This document shows positions 1-8,873 of a DNA stretch of 64,000 bases, piece after piece. The first letter of the stretch is position 1; every line of letters begins with the position of its first letter. The notes beneath the pieces are model-generated. The model was not told the DNA's origin, did no database searches, and saw nothing but the letters and a program-made list of their open reading frames with translations. The position numbers and the translations under genes were made by a program. Source of the stretch: Lewinellaceae bacterium (GTDB taxonomy: Bacteria > Bacteroidota > Bacteroidia > Chitinophagales > Saprospiraceae); the NCBI GenBank assembly GCA_020636405.1, contig JACJXW010000005.1, forward strand, positions 1,250,806-1,314,805, given 5' to 3'.

Positions 1-777
1 GCCATTCCAGCTGTTGAAGGAGGCCATGATCGAGCCCACGCCGGCGTCAATGGCATCGAGGTATCCCTCCATGTGGATGTCGCGCAGTACGGCCTCCGTC
101 ACCTCCGTATTGCCCTGGTCCCTCCCGTCGGTTGTACCGCCGTCCCCGACGAAGTGTTTGGCGCAGGCCAGGATGGTTTCGCCTGAGCTCAGGTCCGTGC
201 CTTGCAACCCCAGCACCGATTCCCGGGCCATGATCTTTTGGACCTCGGCCGTTTCTCCGAACCCTTCGTAGGTTCGCCCCCACCGCTCATCGCGGGGCAC
301 GGCGATGCAGGGGGCGAAGGTCCAGTCGATACCGGTGGCCGCCACTTCTCTCGCGACGATCTGGTTCGCCGTTCTGACCAGAGCCGGGTTCCAGGTACAC
401 CCCATTCCGATGTTGTGGGGAAAAATGACGGCTCCGCGCACATTATTATGGCCATGAACGGCATCCACACCATAAATGAGGGGAATGCCCCGGTTGCTTT
501 GCAGGGCAATGCTTTGAAAGTTGTCGTACATGCTGGCCCAGCTGCCTGCCGTATTGGGAGTAGGGGAGGAGCCTCCTCCGCTTAGAATCGACCCGATGCC
601 ATAAGTGGCGATATCCTGAATATTTTCGAATTCCCCTCTTTCCACCTGGGTCATCTGGCCGACTTTTTCCTCCAGGGTCATCAGGGCCAGGATGCTGTCC
701 GCCATCTGGTCTAGTGTTTGAGCGGTTGTGTTGAGGCTTAGGAGAAGGGCTATAGAGATTGTCAAAGTGTATTTCAT
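1..777 (-). CDS. GH3 family beta-glucosidase-like hydrolase (N-terminal 259 residues, cut by window edge)
   Basis: Reading the minus strand from the ATG at 777 gives 259 codons with no stop before the window edge, so the C-terminal half lies outside. A signal peptide (residues 1-20, ending TTAQ) implies export. The GH3 N-terminal barrel is recognisable: DAVHG (105-109), RWGRTYEGFGE (165-175) and the KHFVGDG substrate-binding segment (207-213). The catalytic aspartate and acid/base lie downstream and cannot be checked. GH3 enzymes remove terminal beta-linked glucose or related sugars; BglX-type periplasmic beta-glucosidase is the closest match by eye. A Bacteroidota-type promoter candidate precedes it. 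The family call is firm; substrate is inferred. Confidence 0.9.
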   Translation of the reverse strand, partial: MKYTLTISIALLLSLNTTAQTLDQMADSILALMTLEEKVGQMTQVERGEFENIQDIATYGIGSILSGGGSSPTPNTAGSWASMYDNFQSIALQSNRGIPLIYGVDAVHGHNNVRGAVIFPHNIGMGCTWNPALVRTANQIVAREVAATGIDWTFAPCIAVPRDERWGRTYEGFGETAEVQKIMARESVLGLQGTDLSSGETILACAKHFVGDGGTTDGRDQGNTEVTEAVLRDIHMEGYLDAIDAGVGSIMASFNSWNG

Positions 778-808
778 ATATGAGATTGTTTTATTGCGGC
801 CATTGGCA

Positions 809-839
809 CGAATATACGGGCTGAATGGGCACTGGAAAA
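809..839 (-). promoter_or_regulatory. candidate Bacteroidota promoter for the GH3 gene
   Basis: On the minus strand a TTTT at 839-836 is followed, after 19 bases, by TATATTCG at 816-809. This resembles the Bacteroidota pattern of a T-rich -33 box and a TAnnTTTG -7 box. It lies about 32 bases upstream of the start codon. The C in the seventh position also occurs in other candidates in this window. Confidence 0.35.
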
Positions 840-952
840 ATTATTCGGATAAAATTCCAGGTGGAGATGATTGCGGGCATTCTCCGGCTTAAGGATAGAA
901 GGACTAAAACCTTCCTGTTTCGATACATCGACACGGCTGGCCACTGAACCCA

Positions 953-1708
953 TCAATGGTGCGATTCCTTTCCATATTTTTTCAGCGCTGTTTCAACATC
1001 AAGTACCGGTACCCGCATTGTGCCATCGTGCAGATCCTGTCCTTCGTACATGTCGAGATTGTGAATATCGTATTGGGCATTGTTCAGGCCGAGTACAATG
1101 ACGTCGAAGGTAAATGCCGATTCCGTATTCGCTACAAACCAATGGATGTTATCCTTATCATCCGAAATGGAAGAGCACTCTCCTGTGGATACCGTCTTGT
1201 CGATCGTCGGTTTGATGATCAGGTAGCCTTTCTCCGCTCTGATCTTTTCGTAGTGGCGAAGGTGCATTTCCCCCTGAAGGGCCAGGTGGGCTGAAGCCAT
1301 ATTGCTGTGTCCGTGCGGAATTATGGCCCGGCCCTTCTGCATGCCGAAGATCTTCTTGATAAACACGGTTTTTTCGGGTAGGCCGGCCAGTTTCGGAAAT
1401 TGGACCGGTTTAGTGCTTACCCCCAGGTCAGGGTACTGGAATCCCTTTTTCAAATTGTCGAAATCAATAAATTTCAAAAGTTCTGCCAATTCAATTTTTT
1501 GGTACAGGTTTTCTATCTGCCACTGCCACTCGACAGGCATGATGGCCTGCTTTTTCAGGTCCGAACAGTAATCGTTCAGGCTTATCGCCCAGTGGCCCAC
1601 AATGGGCTGAATAGAACGGGAAAAGGCGTTGAAGGTGAACAACGTATCCATCAGGGCGAAACTTGTTACGGTTGCCAGTAGCTCTTTGGAAAATGTTCTT
1701 CTGTCCAT
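953..1708 (-). CDS. cupin-fold protein with N-terminal export-like segment
   Basis: A 251-residue protein. The N-terminus (MDRRTFSKEL, then a hydrophobic stretch to about residue 30) resembles a twin-arginine leader, although no clear cleavage site is visible. Histidines cluster at 132, 134, 141, 149 and 152 (PHGHSNMASAHLALQGEMH split over two short strands), the metal-binding pattern of a small cupin. A metal-dependent oxygenase or a sugar/lactone-binding role are both possible; no specific reaction can be assigned. It sits 2 bases upstream of the GNAT stop codon on the same strand, so the two may be co-transcribed. The upstream spacer (778-952) holds only the GH3 promoter candidate. Confidence 0.6.
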   Translation of the reverse strand: MDRRTFSKELLATVTSFALMDTLFTFNAFSRSIQPIVGHWAISLNDYCSDLKKQAIMPVEWQWQIENLYQKIELAELLKFIDFDNLKKGFQYPDLGVSTKPVQFPKLAGLPEKTVFIKKIFGMQKGRAIIPHGHSNMASAHLALQGEMHLRHYEKIRAEKGYLIIKPTIDKTVSTGECSSISDDKDNIHWFVANTESAFTFDVIVLGLNNAQYDIHNLDMYEGQDLHDGTMRVPVLDVETALKKYGKESHH

Positions 1709-1710
1709 TT

Positions 1711-2172
1711 CTACTGTGTTTTATTGAGTAGCTTCTCAAAACACACGCTATTCTCCACCCCCATATACTGTCCGTAGTTCGGTATCGGCCGGTACCCGCT
1801 CTTCTCGTACAGCCGAATGGCCTCCGGCTGCCGCTTACCCGTTTCCAGGACGCATTTTTCACAGGACAGCTCCCCCGCCCAGTTTTCCAGCTCCGTTAAA
1901 ATTTGGGCGGCAATGCCTTTGCCTCTGGCCTCGGGCAGGGTGTACATGCGCTTGACTTCCATTGTGCCCGGCCGGTATTCCTTTATAGCGCCACAGCCGA
2001 TCGGCCTTTCGTTTTCGTAGGCTACCACCGCGTACTTGATCCCGCCGATGGTGTTGTACCGGGCGTAGAAAGAATGCTCGGCCCCGTCCCGTTCCGCCAG
2101 TTCGGCGTCGAGCCGCCGGACGAGAGCGATAAAGTCCGGATGGGTGGCGTCGGTTCTGGTTATTTTATTCAT
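1711..2172 (-). CDS. GNAT family N-acetyltransferase
   Basis: A 153-residue single-domain GNAT. The acetyl-CoA pyrophosphate-binding loop is seen as ARGKGIA preceded by the strand VKRMYTL, and the C-terminal part carries the usual LYEKSGYRPIPNYG segment. Such enzymes transfer acetyl groups from acetyl-CoA to small amines or protein N-termini; the acceptor here is unknown. It is one of five GNATs in the first 18.6 kb. The start ATG at 2172 follows the thioesterase gene by 24 bases, suggesting a short operon of thioesterase, GNAT and cupin. Confidence 0.85.
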   Translation of the reverse strand: MNKITRTDATHPDFIALVRRLDAELAERDGAEHSFYARYNTIGGIKYAVVAYENERPIGCGAIKEYRPGTMEVKRMYTLPEARGKGIAAQILTELENWAGELSCEKCVLETGKRQPEAIRLYEKSGYRPIPNYGQYMGVENSVCFEKLLNKTQ

Positions 2173-2196
2173 TTGGCCTTTTTAATGCTGGAAAAA

Positions 2197-2637
2197 TCAT
2201 TTATATCCGATCTCTTCCGACAACTGCACGCTACTCTTCGCAAAGTTCCCCGTCCCGAACGCGATCTCCTTGCCGGCCTCGTTGTACAGCGTGGACTCAG
2301 CTATAAATAATGTCCTCGATCTGAATTTCACTTTCCCGCGGGCGGTCAGCAGCCCCTCGCTGGCCGGCCGCAGTATGTTGATGTGGAACGAAGTGGTCAG
2401 GACGAACACATCCCGTACGACGGAACTGACGGCAAAAAAGGCGGCGTCATCCAGCAGTTTGAAGTATACCGAGCCGTGAATGGCCCCCAGGGCGTGGAAG
2501 TACTTGTCGGAGATCCGCAGGCCGATCTCGGCTTCCTCTTCCGATATCCGGCAGGTGGTGGTGTCGAATATCTTGGTGTTGACGTTGGCGTTCAGATACA
2601 TGCGCTCCAGTTGGCGGAAGTGGGCTTCGCTGCTCAT
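2197..2637 (-). CDS. PaaI-type hotdog-fold thioesterase
   Basis: A 146-residue protein with the hotdog-fold signature HGSVYFKLLDDAAFFAVSS, matching the PaaI/YigI thioesterase pattern HGG..F.L.D.A. The aspartate and following alanines fit the active-site helix. It would hydrolyse an acyl- or aryl-CoA thioester in the cytoplasm. It is the first gene of a minus-strand run with the GNAT (24-base gap) and cupin genes. Substrate cannot be predicted from the sequence. Confidence 0.8.
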   Translation of the reverse strand: MSSEAHFRQLERMYLNANVNTKIFDTTTCRISEEEAEIGLRISDKYFHALGAIHGSVYFKLLDDAAFFAVSSVVRDVFVLTTSFHINILRPASEGLLTARGKVKFRSRTLFIAESTLYNEAGKEIAFGTGNFAKSSVQLSEEIGYK

Positions 2638-2737
2638 ACTGATCTCGATTTAGTGAAAGCGGAACGAAGTAATGGGTGAATTCAAGCTGCTGTGAACCAG
2701 GACTTTAAGGGCCTGGGTAATCACCTGTTAATTCGGA

Positions 2738-3424
2738 CTAGTCTTCGCTCACTGCGGGGCTCCTTTCGCGATTTCTGCCTAAGAATTGGTTCAGCTCAGT
2801 CAACTTTGCTTTATTTTGTACCAGGCCGCTTCCCATGGTTTTCGCCGTTTTTATCGCCCGCAGGTTGGGAAAGGATAGCTTTCCCTTCGATACGGAATAC
2901 ATCCACAGCAGGTCCAGGTAGTTCAGAAGCAGGTTGAATTTTTCAAAGAGGCCCGTTTCCGTAACTACAAAGCCCAGCCGTTTTGCGGTTTCCTCACTGA
3001 AGAAATAAGAACTTCCCCGAACCTCCACCGATCCGGGTAATTTCCCGCTTTCGACCTTGCTGATGACCAGCAGCAGCCCCTCGATGTAATAGTTCAGCAT
3101 TTTATTCCGCCATTCACTCCCCGGCTTCGTATTCCACATCACCATCAGAAAGTCGAAAGAGGTGCCGTTGTGCAGGTCGTACCTCTTCTTATTGGCGCCA
3201 TACACCAGCAGCATGGGAGAAAGATAAGTATATAACCCCACAAGCCGGAAAAAGGGCGTTGCCAAAAACTGAAAAACCGGTACGAAGAGGAATGCGAGAA
3301 AATATACAATCGGATACTCAGAGGCTCTTGTCAACCATAGGCCCATTATGATCATCATGATCAGTAACATAGACAAAGCGATGGCCCACTGGGCAAGGGA
3401 GGGCAGTTGGTAAAACCTGTTCAT
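2738..3424 (-). CDS. hypothetical membrane protein, two or three N-terminal helices
   Basis: A 228-residue protein that I do not recognise. Hydrophobic segments lie at about residues 13-31 (ALSMLLIMMIIMGLWL) and 38-75. The remaining roughly 150 residues are soluble and mixed in charge. The stop is followed by 100 bases before the thioesterase gene. It lies 10 bases after the dehydrogenase stop codon at 3435, so co-transcription with that gene is likely. No catalytic motif is visible. Confidence 0.6.
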   Translation of the reverse strand: MNRFYQLPSLAQWAIALSMLLIMMIIMGLWLTRASEYPIVYFLAFLFVPVFQFLATPFFRLVGLYTYLSPMLLVYGANKKRYDLHNGTSFDFLMVMWNTKPGSEWRNKMLNYYIEGLLLVISKVESGKLPGSVEVRGSSYFFSEETAKRLGFVVTETGLFEKFNLLLNYLDLLWMYSVSKGKLSFPNLRAIKTAKTMGSGLVQNKAKLTELNQFLGRNRERSPAVSED

Positions 3425-3434
3425 AAAAAGTTAC

Positions 3435-4433
3435 TTATTTGAATATTTGGATCACCACCGGCCCCTTGCTGCCTCCCTCCTCCGCATACCGATGCGCTTC
3501 GGCAGCCTGCTCCATCGGGAAGCTTCTATCCACCAGCGCCCTGATCTCCCCGGCCTCGATCAGCTCTTTTACCGCCTGCAGGTTCTCCACACTGCCCGGG
3601 GCCAGCTTGCACACCACCTTCTTCCCGCCGGCCATGGAAGTCATCAGCATCTGCAGGAGCTGCTTCATTTTGAAACTCACATACTGCAGGCGCCCGTTTT
3701 CCGCTAAAACCCTTTTACAACTGGAAAACGACACCCTGCCCAGCACGTCCAGTACGAAATCGTAGATGGCGTCACCCTGTGTGAAATCCTCCCGGCGATA
3801 ATCGATGGCCTTGTCCGCCCCCAGGGCTTTTACATAGTCCAGCCCCGCCGTACCGCATACGGCCGTGACTTCTGCGCCGAAGTGCCTGGCTACCTGCACT
3901 GCCGCCGAGCCGATGCTCCCGGAGGCTCCGTTGATCAGCACTTTCTGCCCCTTATGGATGCCGGCTTCCCGCAGTAAATACAGGGCCATGATGTTCCCAT
4001 AGACGCTGGCGGCAGCTTCTTCGTGGGACATATTGGCCGGCTTCGGGGCCAGCACGCCGCCTTCCGGTACGCACACGTACTCGGCATAAGTACCCATGGC
4101 CTGCCCGAGATAGCCGAAGACGGGGTCGCCCGGCTTGTATTGCTGAACGTCTTTTCCGACAGATTCCACGACTCCGGAAAACTCGCTGCCCAGCCGGGTA
4201 ACGTTGGGCTTATTGAAACCGAAGTACAGCTTCGCAAAAAACCAGAAGAGCCCCGGCATGTTAAATTGGCGCGGGGTGACGGCCCTGAAGTTGCGGGCGA
4301 TGAGGTCGCCGTAGTTGACGGTTGTGGCATGCACCCGGATGAGCACCTCCTCGTCCTTCGGGACGGGCTTGTCCACCTCTTTGAGCTGAAGAACTTCGGG
4401 CGGGCCGTATTGGGAGTGTTCGATGGCTTTCAT
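3435..4433 (-). CDS. NAD(P)-dependent zinc-less alcohol dehydrogenase / quinone oxidoreductase (MDR superfamily)
   Basis: A 332-residue medium-chain dehydrogenase/reductase. The N-terminal GroES-like domain carries HATTVNYGDLIARN and GSEFSGVVESVGKDV; the Rossmann domain has GASGSIGSAAVQVARHFGA, then DYRREDF. The catalytic and structural zinc-binding cysteines of classical alcohol dehydrogenases are missing, so a zinc-less NADPH:quinone oxidoreductase or enal reductase is most likely. Length is usual for the family. It precedes the 228-aa membrane protein by 10 bases on the same strand. Substrate is unknown. Confidence 0.88.
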   Translation of the reverse strand: MKAIEHSQYGPPEVLQLKEVDKPVPKDEEVLIRVHATTVNYGDLIARNFRAVTPRQFNMPGLFWFFAKLYFGFNKPNVTRLGSEFSGVVESVGKDVQQYKPGDPVFGYLGQAMGTYAEYVCVPEGGVLAPKPANMSHEEAAASVYGNIMALYLLREAGIHKGQKVLINGASGSIGSAAVQVARHFGAEVTAVCGTAGLDYVKALGADKAIDYRREDFTQGDAIYDFVLDVLGRVSFSSCKRVLAENGRLQYVSFKMKQLLQMLMTSMAGGKKVVCKLAPGSVENLQAVKELIEAGEIRALVDRSFPMEQAAEAHRYAEEGGSKGPVVIQIFK

Positions 4434-4505
4434 GGTGTTGGGTTTTTTTATATCCGCAATTTTTGAGGCTGAAAAAAATAGTGTCTTGCCATTATTGACA
4501 AGCTC

Positions 4506-5351
4506 CTACTCGGGCTTTACCCCAATCGCCAATACATTAAGATATTCAACGAATCTGAATTTAGGCTCATCAGTATTTGGCTGGCCTGCTCCAAATTGGA
4601 TGTAATAATCGCTCTCCCATTCCTCATTCAGAAGGGGGATGAATTCAGTTTCCAAAGGGATAATACCGTTCTGAGATTTTATAAAAGTGTTTTGTAGGGC
4701 GCTATATTTAATTTTGGATTTATCCTCGCCTTCTCCAAAGGTAACGAAGTAATCATATTGCCTGGGTTCACGGTAACTGATCGAATCAATTTTAAACCAT
4801 AGGTTAAGCCCGATAATCTTATAGGGCTGTTCAACATTAAACCTGGCTGTGCTATCGCTTTCGTTCCGTTTGATATAGCCTTGACTGAATTTCAGGTCTA
4901 CATGGCCCAATGTCGCTTTTTGTATCCCGACATTCCAATGATTGTCTTTATCCTTCCTTGCGGTTAAGTCTTTATTCATGGTTGTGCTCAATTGGCCAAT
5001 TGTTGAATTCTCCTTAACGCTGTCACTGGTTTTGTATATGGCGACAACGTCAAGGATTTCCTCATCACCGGGGTTGCTGTTGATCGTATAGGTTTCGTCC
5101 TTGTTTTTTTTCAGGAACGCTAAAGCGGATTCAAGCGTTATCTCAGCCGCCCCCCCACCATTCTTATCCATAAATTCTTTAACTCCAAAAAAAACAGCCA
5201 ACAAAAGGGAGAGGCCCATGTATAATTTTATCGTTTTCAATATGGATTCGTTGGGAGTATCCTTTTCCTGCTCTTTGGAAAGGCTGCGGTAAGAAAGTAG
5301 AAACAACGCCAGGCAAAGCCCGATGGCGCCATACTCTAAATAATTCCCCAT
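4506..5351 (-). CDS. hypothetical two-helix membrane-anchored protein
   Basis: A 281-residue protein. Two hydrophobic helices lie near the N-terminus (about residues 8-25, YGAIGLCLALFLL, and 44-60, LYMGLSLLLAVFF). A long charged, beta-rich soluble domain follows, with many Asp/Glu/Lys residues and no cysteines that I can see. I do not recognise the family. It lies 28 bases downstream of the GH38 start side boundary (stop of GH38 at 5380), same strand. AT content is higher than in the neighbouring genes, which may hint at separate ancestry. Confidence 0.55.
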   Translation of the reverse strand: MGNYLEYGAIGLCLALFLLSYRSLSKEQEKDTPNESILKTIKLYMGLSLLLAVFFGVKEFMDKNGGGAAEITLESALAFLKKNKDETYTINSNPGDEEILDVVAIYKTSDSVKENSTIGQLSTTMNKDLTARKDKDNHWNVGIQKATLGHVDLKFSQGYIKRNESDSTARFNVEQPYKIIGLNLWFKIDSISYREPRQYDYFVTFGEGEDKSKIKYSALQNTFIKSQNGIIPLETEFIPLLNEEWESDYYIQFGAGQPNTDEPKFRFVEYLNVLAIGVKPE

Positions 5352-5379
5352 GATATTTTATTTAACCTAAATCGTTTTC

Positions 5380-8300
5380 TTACTTTTTCAACCAAACAAA
5401 CCGCGTCTCCAACGCCCCGATCTTCAGTTCCTTATCCAGCTTCTGTATCTCCTCCCCAAACAAATTCACCTCTGAGGCAGCTCTAAATATATTGTTTTTT
5501 AACAATTCCTCCACCTTTAGCGCTGCTTCTTTGCCTTCCGTCTCCCGGAACTGCAGCAGGACGCCGTTGCCTCCTTCCCCCGGGCGGGCGGCCACCAGCA
5601 GCACATTGGGCGCCGATACTTCCATCCAGCTGCGCGCCGTTGCAGCCGCCTCCTTTTCCCCCGCCGGGAACACCCGGGTAAGCAGCGGGACGCGCGACCC
5701 CCAGCCGAATCGGGTGGCCAGGGCATTGGAATGGCCGTCGGAAGAGGTCAGGTAGTAGCTCCATTTCAGCTCCCCTTCCTGGCTGGCCTTGAAGTTGGTG
5801 GTCCAGTAGTTGTTCAGCACCCAGGAGTAGAGGTGGGTGGTTTCGGGTTGGTGCAGGTAGTAGAAACGGCCGGTATTGATGGCGCCGAACTGTACCAGGG
5901 GCACGTCGCTGCTGCCCAGGACGATCTGGGCTTCTTCATTGCGGGCAAAGGCGAAGTTCTGGATGGTGTTCCAATCGGAGGCGGTGCCTTCCAACTGATT
6001 CTCCCCCGGGTAGACAATACCACCCTGTGCTTCAAAGCCGAGTTTGCCGCCCGGCAGCCCAAAGGGGAAGGCCACGTAGACGGCTTCCGGAGCGGTGACC
6101 GCCAGTTTGTGCATACCATAGTGGAGTTCGAGCCGCTTTTCTGTGTGGTACAGCCGGATCTCCAGGTTCAGCCCGCGGGAGTCGGCGCCGGGGATGCTGC
6201 CCTTCAGGTAGAGGCTGCTCCAGATCGGCCCTTCCTGGGCGCCGGTGATCTCCAGCCCGCGCAGGTAGTGCCGTTGGCCCTCCAGGGGCACGTAGACGGT
6301 ATCTTTCTTGTTATTCGTGAAACGCTCCATCTGGTGGCGGTTATCCAGCTCTTCGTAGATGAACTGGCCCATCAGCACGGTGTCGCCGGTAGACAACAGC
6401 TCCCGGTTCAGCTCCTTGTCGTAAAGGCTGGCGATGCCGCCTTTTTCAGGGTTGATCTCCAGGCGGTAGAAAGCATTTTCGAACACTTGAGTGGCAGGGA
6501 TGGCGGCGGGCGCCGTCCTGTCCTTTTGGCTCACCTCTATGCGGTACGACTTATACCCCAGGGCCGGCACCCCTTCGGCCCAGATGCCCCAGTAGGTGCC
6601 GTCGCTGCGGCTGCCGAGCATCTGTGCGGGAGCCTCGTTGCCCTGGCCGTCTACGATGCGGAACTGCTTGTTGTTGGGCAGGATCTCGTGGTCGATAAAG
6701 GTTACCACCAGCCCCGGGCGCTCCCAGTTGAGGGTGTTGAATACAGTGATGGAGGGGACGGCCTGCCGTTCGATGAAGGGCTGGAGGAAGCCCATCGCCC
6801 GTTCCTGGAAGAGCCTCGACTCTTTGACGGCCTCCCAGGCGTAGGCGGCCTTTTCATTCCACTGTACGACGGAGTTTTCCGCCAGCGGGTCACTGATGCT
6901 TTCGGCGGCCCCCATGGTGTGTTCGTCGTAGAACAGGAGGGCGTCCTGAATGCCGGTGATCTCCGGGTTGAGGGCTGCGGGCAGCTCGGCGCCCAGCGCC
7001 TGCGCCATGGCGATCAGGCCGGTATTGGCGATCATCTCGGCCTGGGTGGCACGGGCTGCTTTGGTTTCCAGCATGGCCGAGCCAAAGCCGTCCGTCCACC
7101 AGTCGGGCCAGGCCGTTCGGCGGACGGGCAGTTCCCCGGCGTGGTTCTCCTCGACGTACTGCATGAACTCACTGGCATTGGCCAGCCGCAGCCGGGGCCA
7201 TTCGTATTTTTCGTTCCACTCCTTCACCAGCTCACAGGCGGTAGTGGAGGGGGGAGAGTTGTCGGTGATGTACCCGGAAAACTGGAAAGCAGTGCGGGGG
7301 AAGGGGTAGCCTTTATCCGCCAGGCTTTGCAGGTATTTGGAGAGGTTCTCCCGGAAGGCCGGCATATCCTCCGAGATCAGCCCCAGAGTGTTGCCATGCA
7401 TGTAGTGCTCGCTGCGGTAGGCCAGCATTCGCTTTCCGGAGGGGGATTCCCACCAGAAGGCGGTAGGCATCCCGAAGGGGATACGAGCGCGGTGGCCGTG
7501 TTGCCCCATGACCAGGTACTTCAGCCCCGTACCGTGGAAGTACTCCGCCAGGCACCAGCCGATGCCGTTGACGTCGTTCTGCATGGCGGAAGTGACAGGA
7601 ATGCCCCTATCCCGGAACTCCCGTACCGTCCGCGCCTGAGCGGCCAGGCCGGCTTCGTCGACCACCTCGGAAAAGTTGAAGAACATGCCGGTCACCTCGA
7701 TCCGCCCCTCCTCGATCCGCTTCATCAATCGGCCGATCTGCTCCTTCGGCCGGCTCTTGAGGTACTCGCGGACGGCCCAGGAGGCCTCACAAGTCCATCG
7801 GAATTGGGCGTCATCGGGGTAGCCATCGGTTTGGTCACAGTAGTCCAGGGCATAGTCGAGGTAGCGGAGGTGCTCGGGTAGGATCTCGGTTTGCGGGCGG
7901 GTGTAGCCAATGTCGGTGTGGGTGTGCTGCACCAGATATACCGTCCACTCCTTTACCGGCTTCAGGGTGAAGGGCACTTCCTTTGCCGCCTTATCACCGA
8001 TCTTTACCCTGGCGGTGTAGAGGGTGGGCTCTTTCACCACGGGCAGTTTCAGTTCCAGGGTGCTGCGCCCCGGCGCCAGCACAGTGTTAACCTTCGCGCC
8101 GGCAACCCTCACTTCGCAGGCGGCCTTTTCGCCCAGGTGCATAAACTCCACCCGGGCGGAGGAGTAGCGCTTTGCACCTTCCTTCCTCACCACCATTTCC
8201 TGTTCGATGGATACCTTTTCGTAGATCCCGGCTTTGAAGGTCATGTACCAGATGTCGCCGCCGGCGTCTTCTCCGTCCACGCTGAGGTGTACCGGTTGGC

Positions 8301-8775
8301 CTGGGGTGAAGACGGCCCGCGGCAGTTTCAGTACGGCGAAGCCCATCTGGTCCTTGTATTTATCGACCAGGGTGACGTAGAAAGTTAGGCGGGCTCCGTC
8401 TTTGCCTTCCACGCTCCACTCCGGTTCGTCATTGCTGCGGGGATTGGTGAAGGTGAGGCTTTTTTTGCCGTTCACATAAAGGTCAAAGTGGTACCGTTTC
8501 ACATCGGTATCCATGCCGTAGGCCCAGATGAAGTAGGCAAAGTCCTCGTCGAAACGTTCCGGCACAGGCGCTGTCTCCCATTCGATGGGCCGGAACCGCT
8601 CATTAGCCCGCACGATCAGGGAAGCGTCTACATCGGGTAGAGGAGAATGGTAGCTGAAGGGGAAACCTTTTATGCTGCGTTGGTACCCCTGGAAATAATT
8701 CTGCTGAGGCAACTGGGCATGGCTCTGAGGCAGCAGGCACAGATGCAGAAGGAAAAGCGTGGCAAGATGTTTCAT
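5380..8775 (-). CDS. secreted GH38-like alpha-mannosidase
   Basis: An 1131-residue exported enzyme with a signal peptide (residues 1-20). The N-terminal 270 residues are beta-rich. The GH38 catalytic barrel then opens with HTHTDIGYT (284-292), whose histidine and aspartate are expected zinc ligands. A candidate nucleophile is Asp401 in QNDVNGIGW, and WESPSGKRMLAYRSEHY follows. The C-terminal third has the beta-sandwich typical of GH38. The family cleaves alpha-mannosides. The family is clear from the His-Asp motif and layout; the nucleophile assignment is by position only. A GH125 exo-alpha-mannosidase lies 10 kb away, so alpha-mannan or N-glycan trimming is a plausible shared task. No SusC/SusD pair is adjacent. 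Confidence 0.85.
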   Translation of the reverse strand: MKHLATLFLLHLCLLPQSHAQLPQQNYFQGYQRSIKGFPFSYHSPLPDVDASLIVRANERFRPIEWETAPVPERFDEDFAYFIWAYGMDTDVKRYHFDLYVNGKKSLTFTNPRSNDEPEWSVEGKDGARLTFYVTLVDKYKDQMGFAVLKLPRAVFTPGQPVHLSVDGEDAGGDIWYMTFKAGIYEKVSIEQEMVVRKEGAKRYSSARVEFMHLGEKAACEVRVAGAKVNTVLAPGRSTLELKLPVVKEPTLYTARVKIGDKAAKEVPFTLKPVKEWTVYLVQHTHTDIGYTRPQTEILPEHLRYLDYALDYCDQTDGYPDDAQFRWTCEASWAVREYLKSRPKEQIGRLMKRIEEGRIEVTGMFFNFSEVVDEAGLAAQARTVREFRDRGIPVTSAMQNDVNGIGWCLAEYFHGTGLKYLVMGQHGHRARIPFGMPTAFWWESPSGKRMLAYRSEHYMHGNTLGLISEDMPAFRENLSKYLQSLADKGYPFPRTAFQFSGYITDNSPPSTTACELVKEWNEKYEWPRLRLANASEFMQYVEENHAGELPVRRTAWPDWWTDGFGSAMLETKAARATQAEMIANTGLIAMAQALGAELPAALNPEITGIQDALLFYDEHTMGAAESISDPLAENSVVQWNEKAAYAWEAVKESRLFQERAMGFLQPFIERQAVPSITVFNTLNWERPGLVVTFIDHEILPNNKQFRIVDGQGNEAPAQMLGSRSDGTYWGIWAEGVPALGYKSYRIEVSQKDRTAPAAIPATQVFENAFYRLEINPEKGGIASLYDKELNRELLSTGDTVLMGQFIYEELDNRHQMERFTNNKKDTVYVPLEGQRHYLRGLEITGAQEGPIWSSLYLKGSIPGADSRGLNLEIRLYHTEKRLELHYGMHKLAVTAPEAVYVAFPFGLPGGKLGFEAQGGIVYPGENQLEGTASDWNTIQNFAFARNEEAQIVLGSSDVPLVQFGAINTGRFYYLHQPETTHLYSWVLNNYWTTNFKASQEGELKWSYYLTSSDGHSNALATRFGWGSRVPLLTRVFPAGEKEAAATARSWMEVSAPNVLLVAARPGEGGNGVLLQFRETEGKEAALKVEELLKNNIFRAASEVNLFGEEIQKLDKELKIGALETRFVWLKK

Positions 8776-8873
8776 ATAGTTTCAGGAATTGCTAATATTA
8801 AATGCTGAAATCATTTCATCAACCTTATGGACAACCATTGCTGGCAATGAGCACTATTGGCAACAAGTTGATC

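Noticed and set aside
5731..7881. Long open frame (716 codons) opposite the GH38 gene
   Set aside because: It lies antisense within GH38, its product is low-complexity Val/Gly/Gln-rich with no family, and the GH38 frame has strong motifs. GC-rich coding DNA often leaves such open antisense frames.
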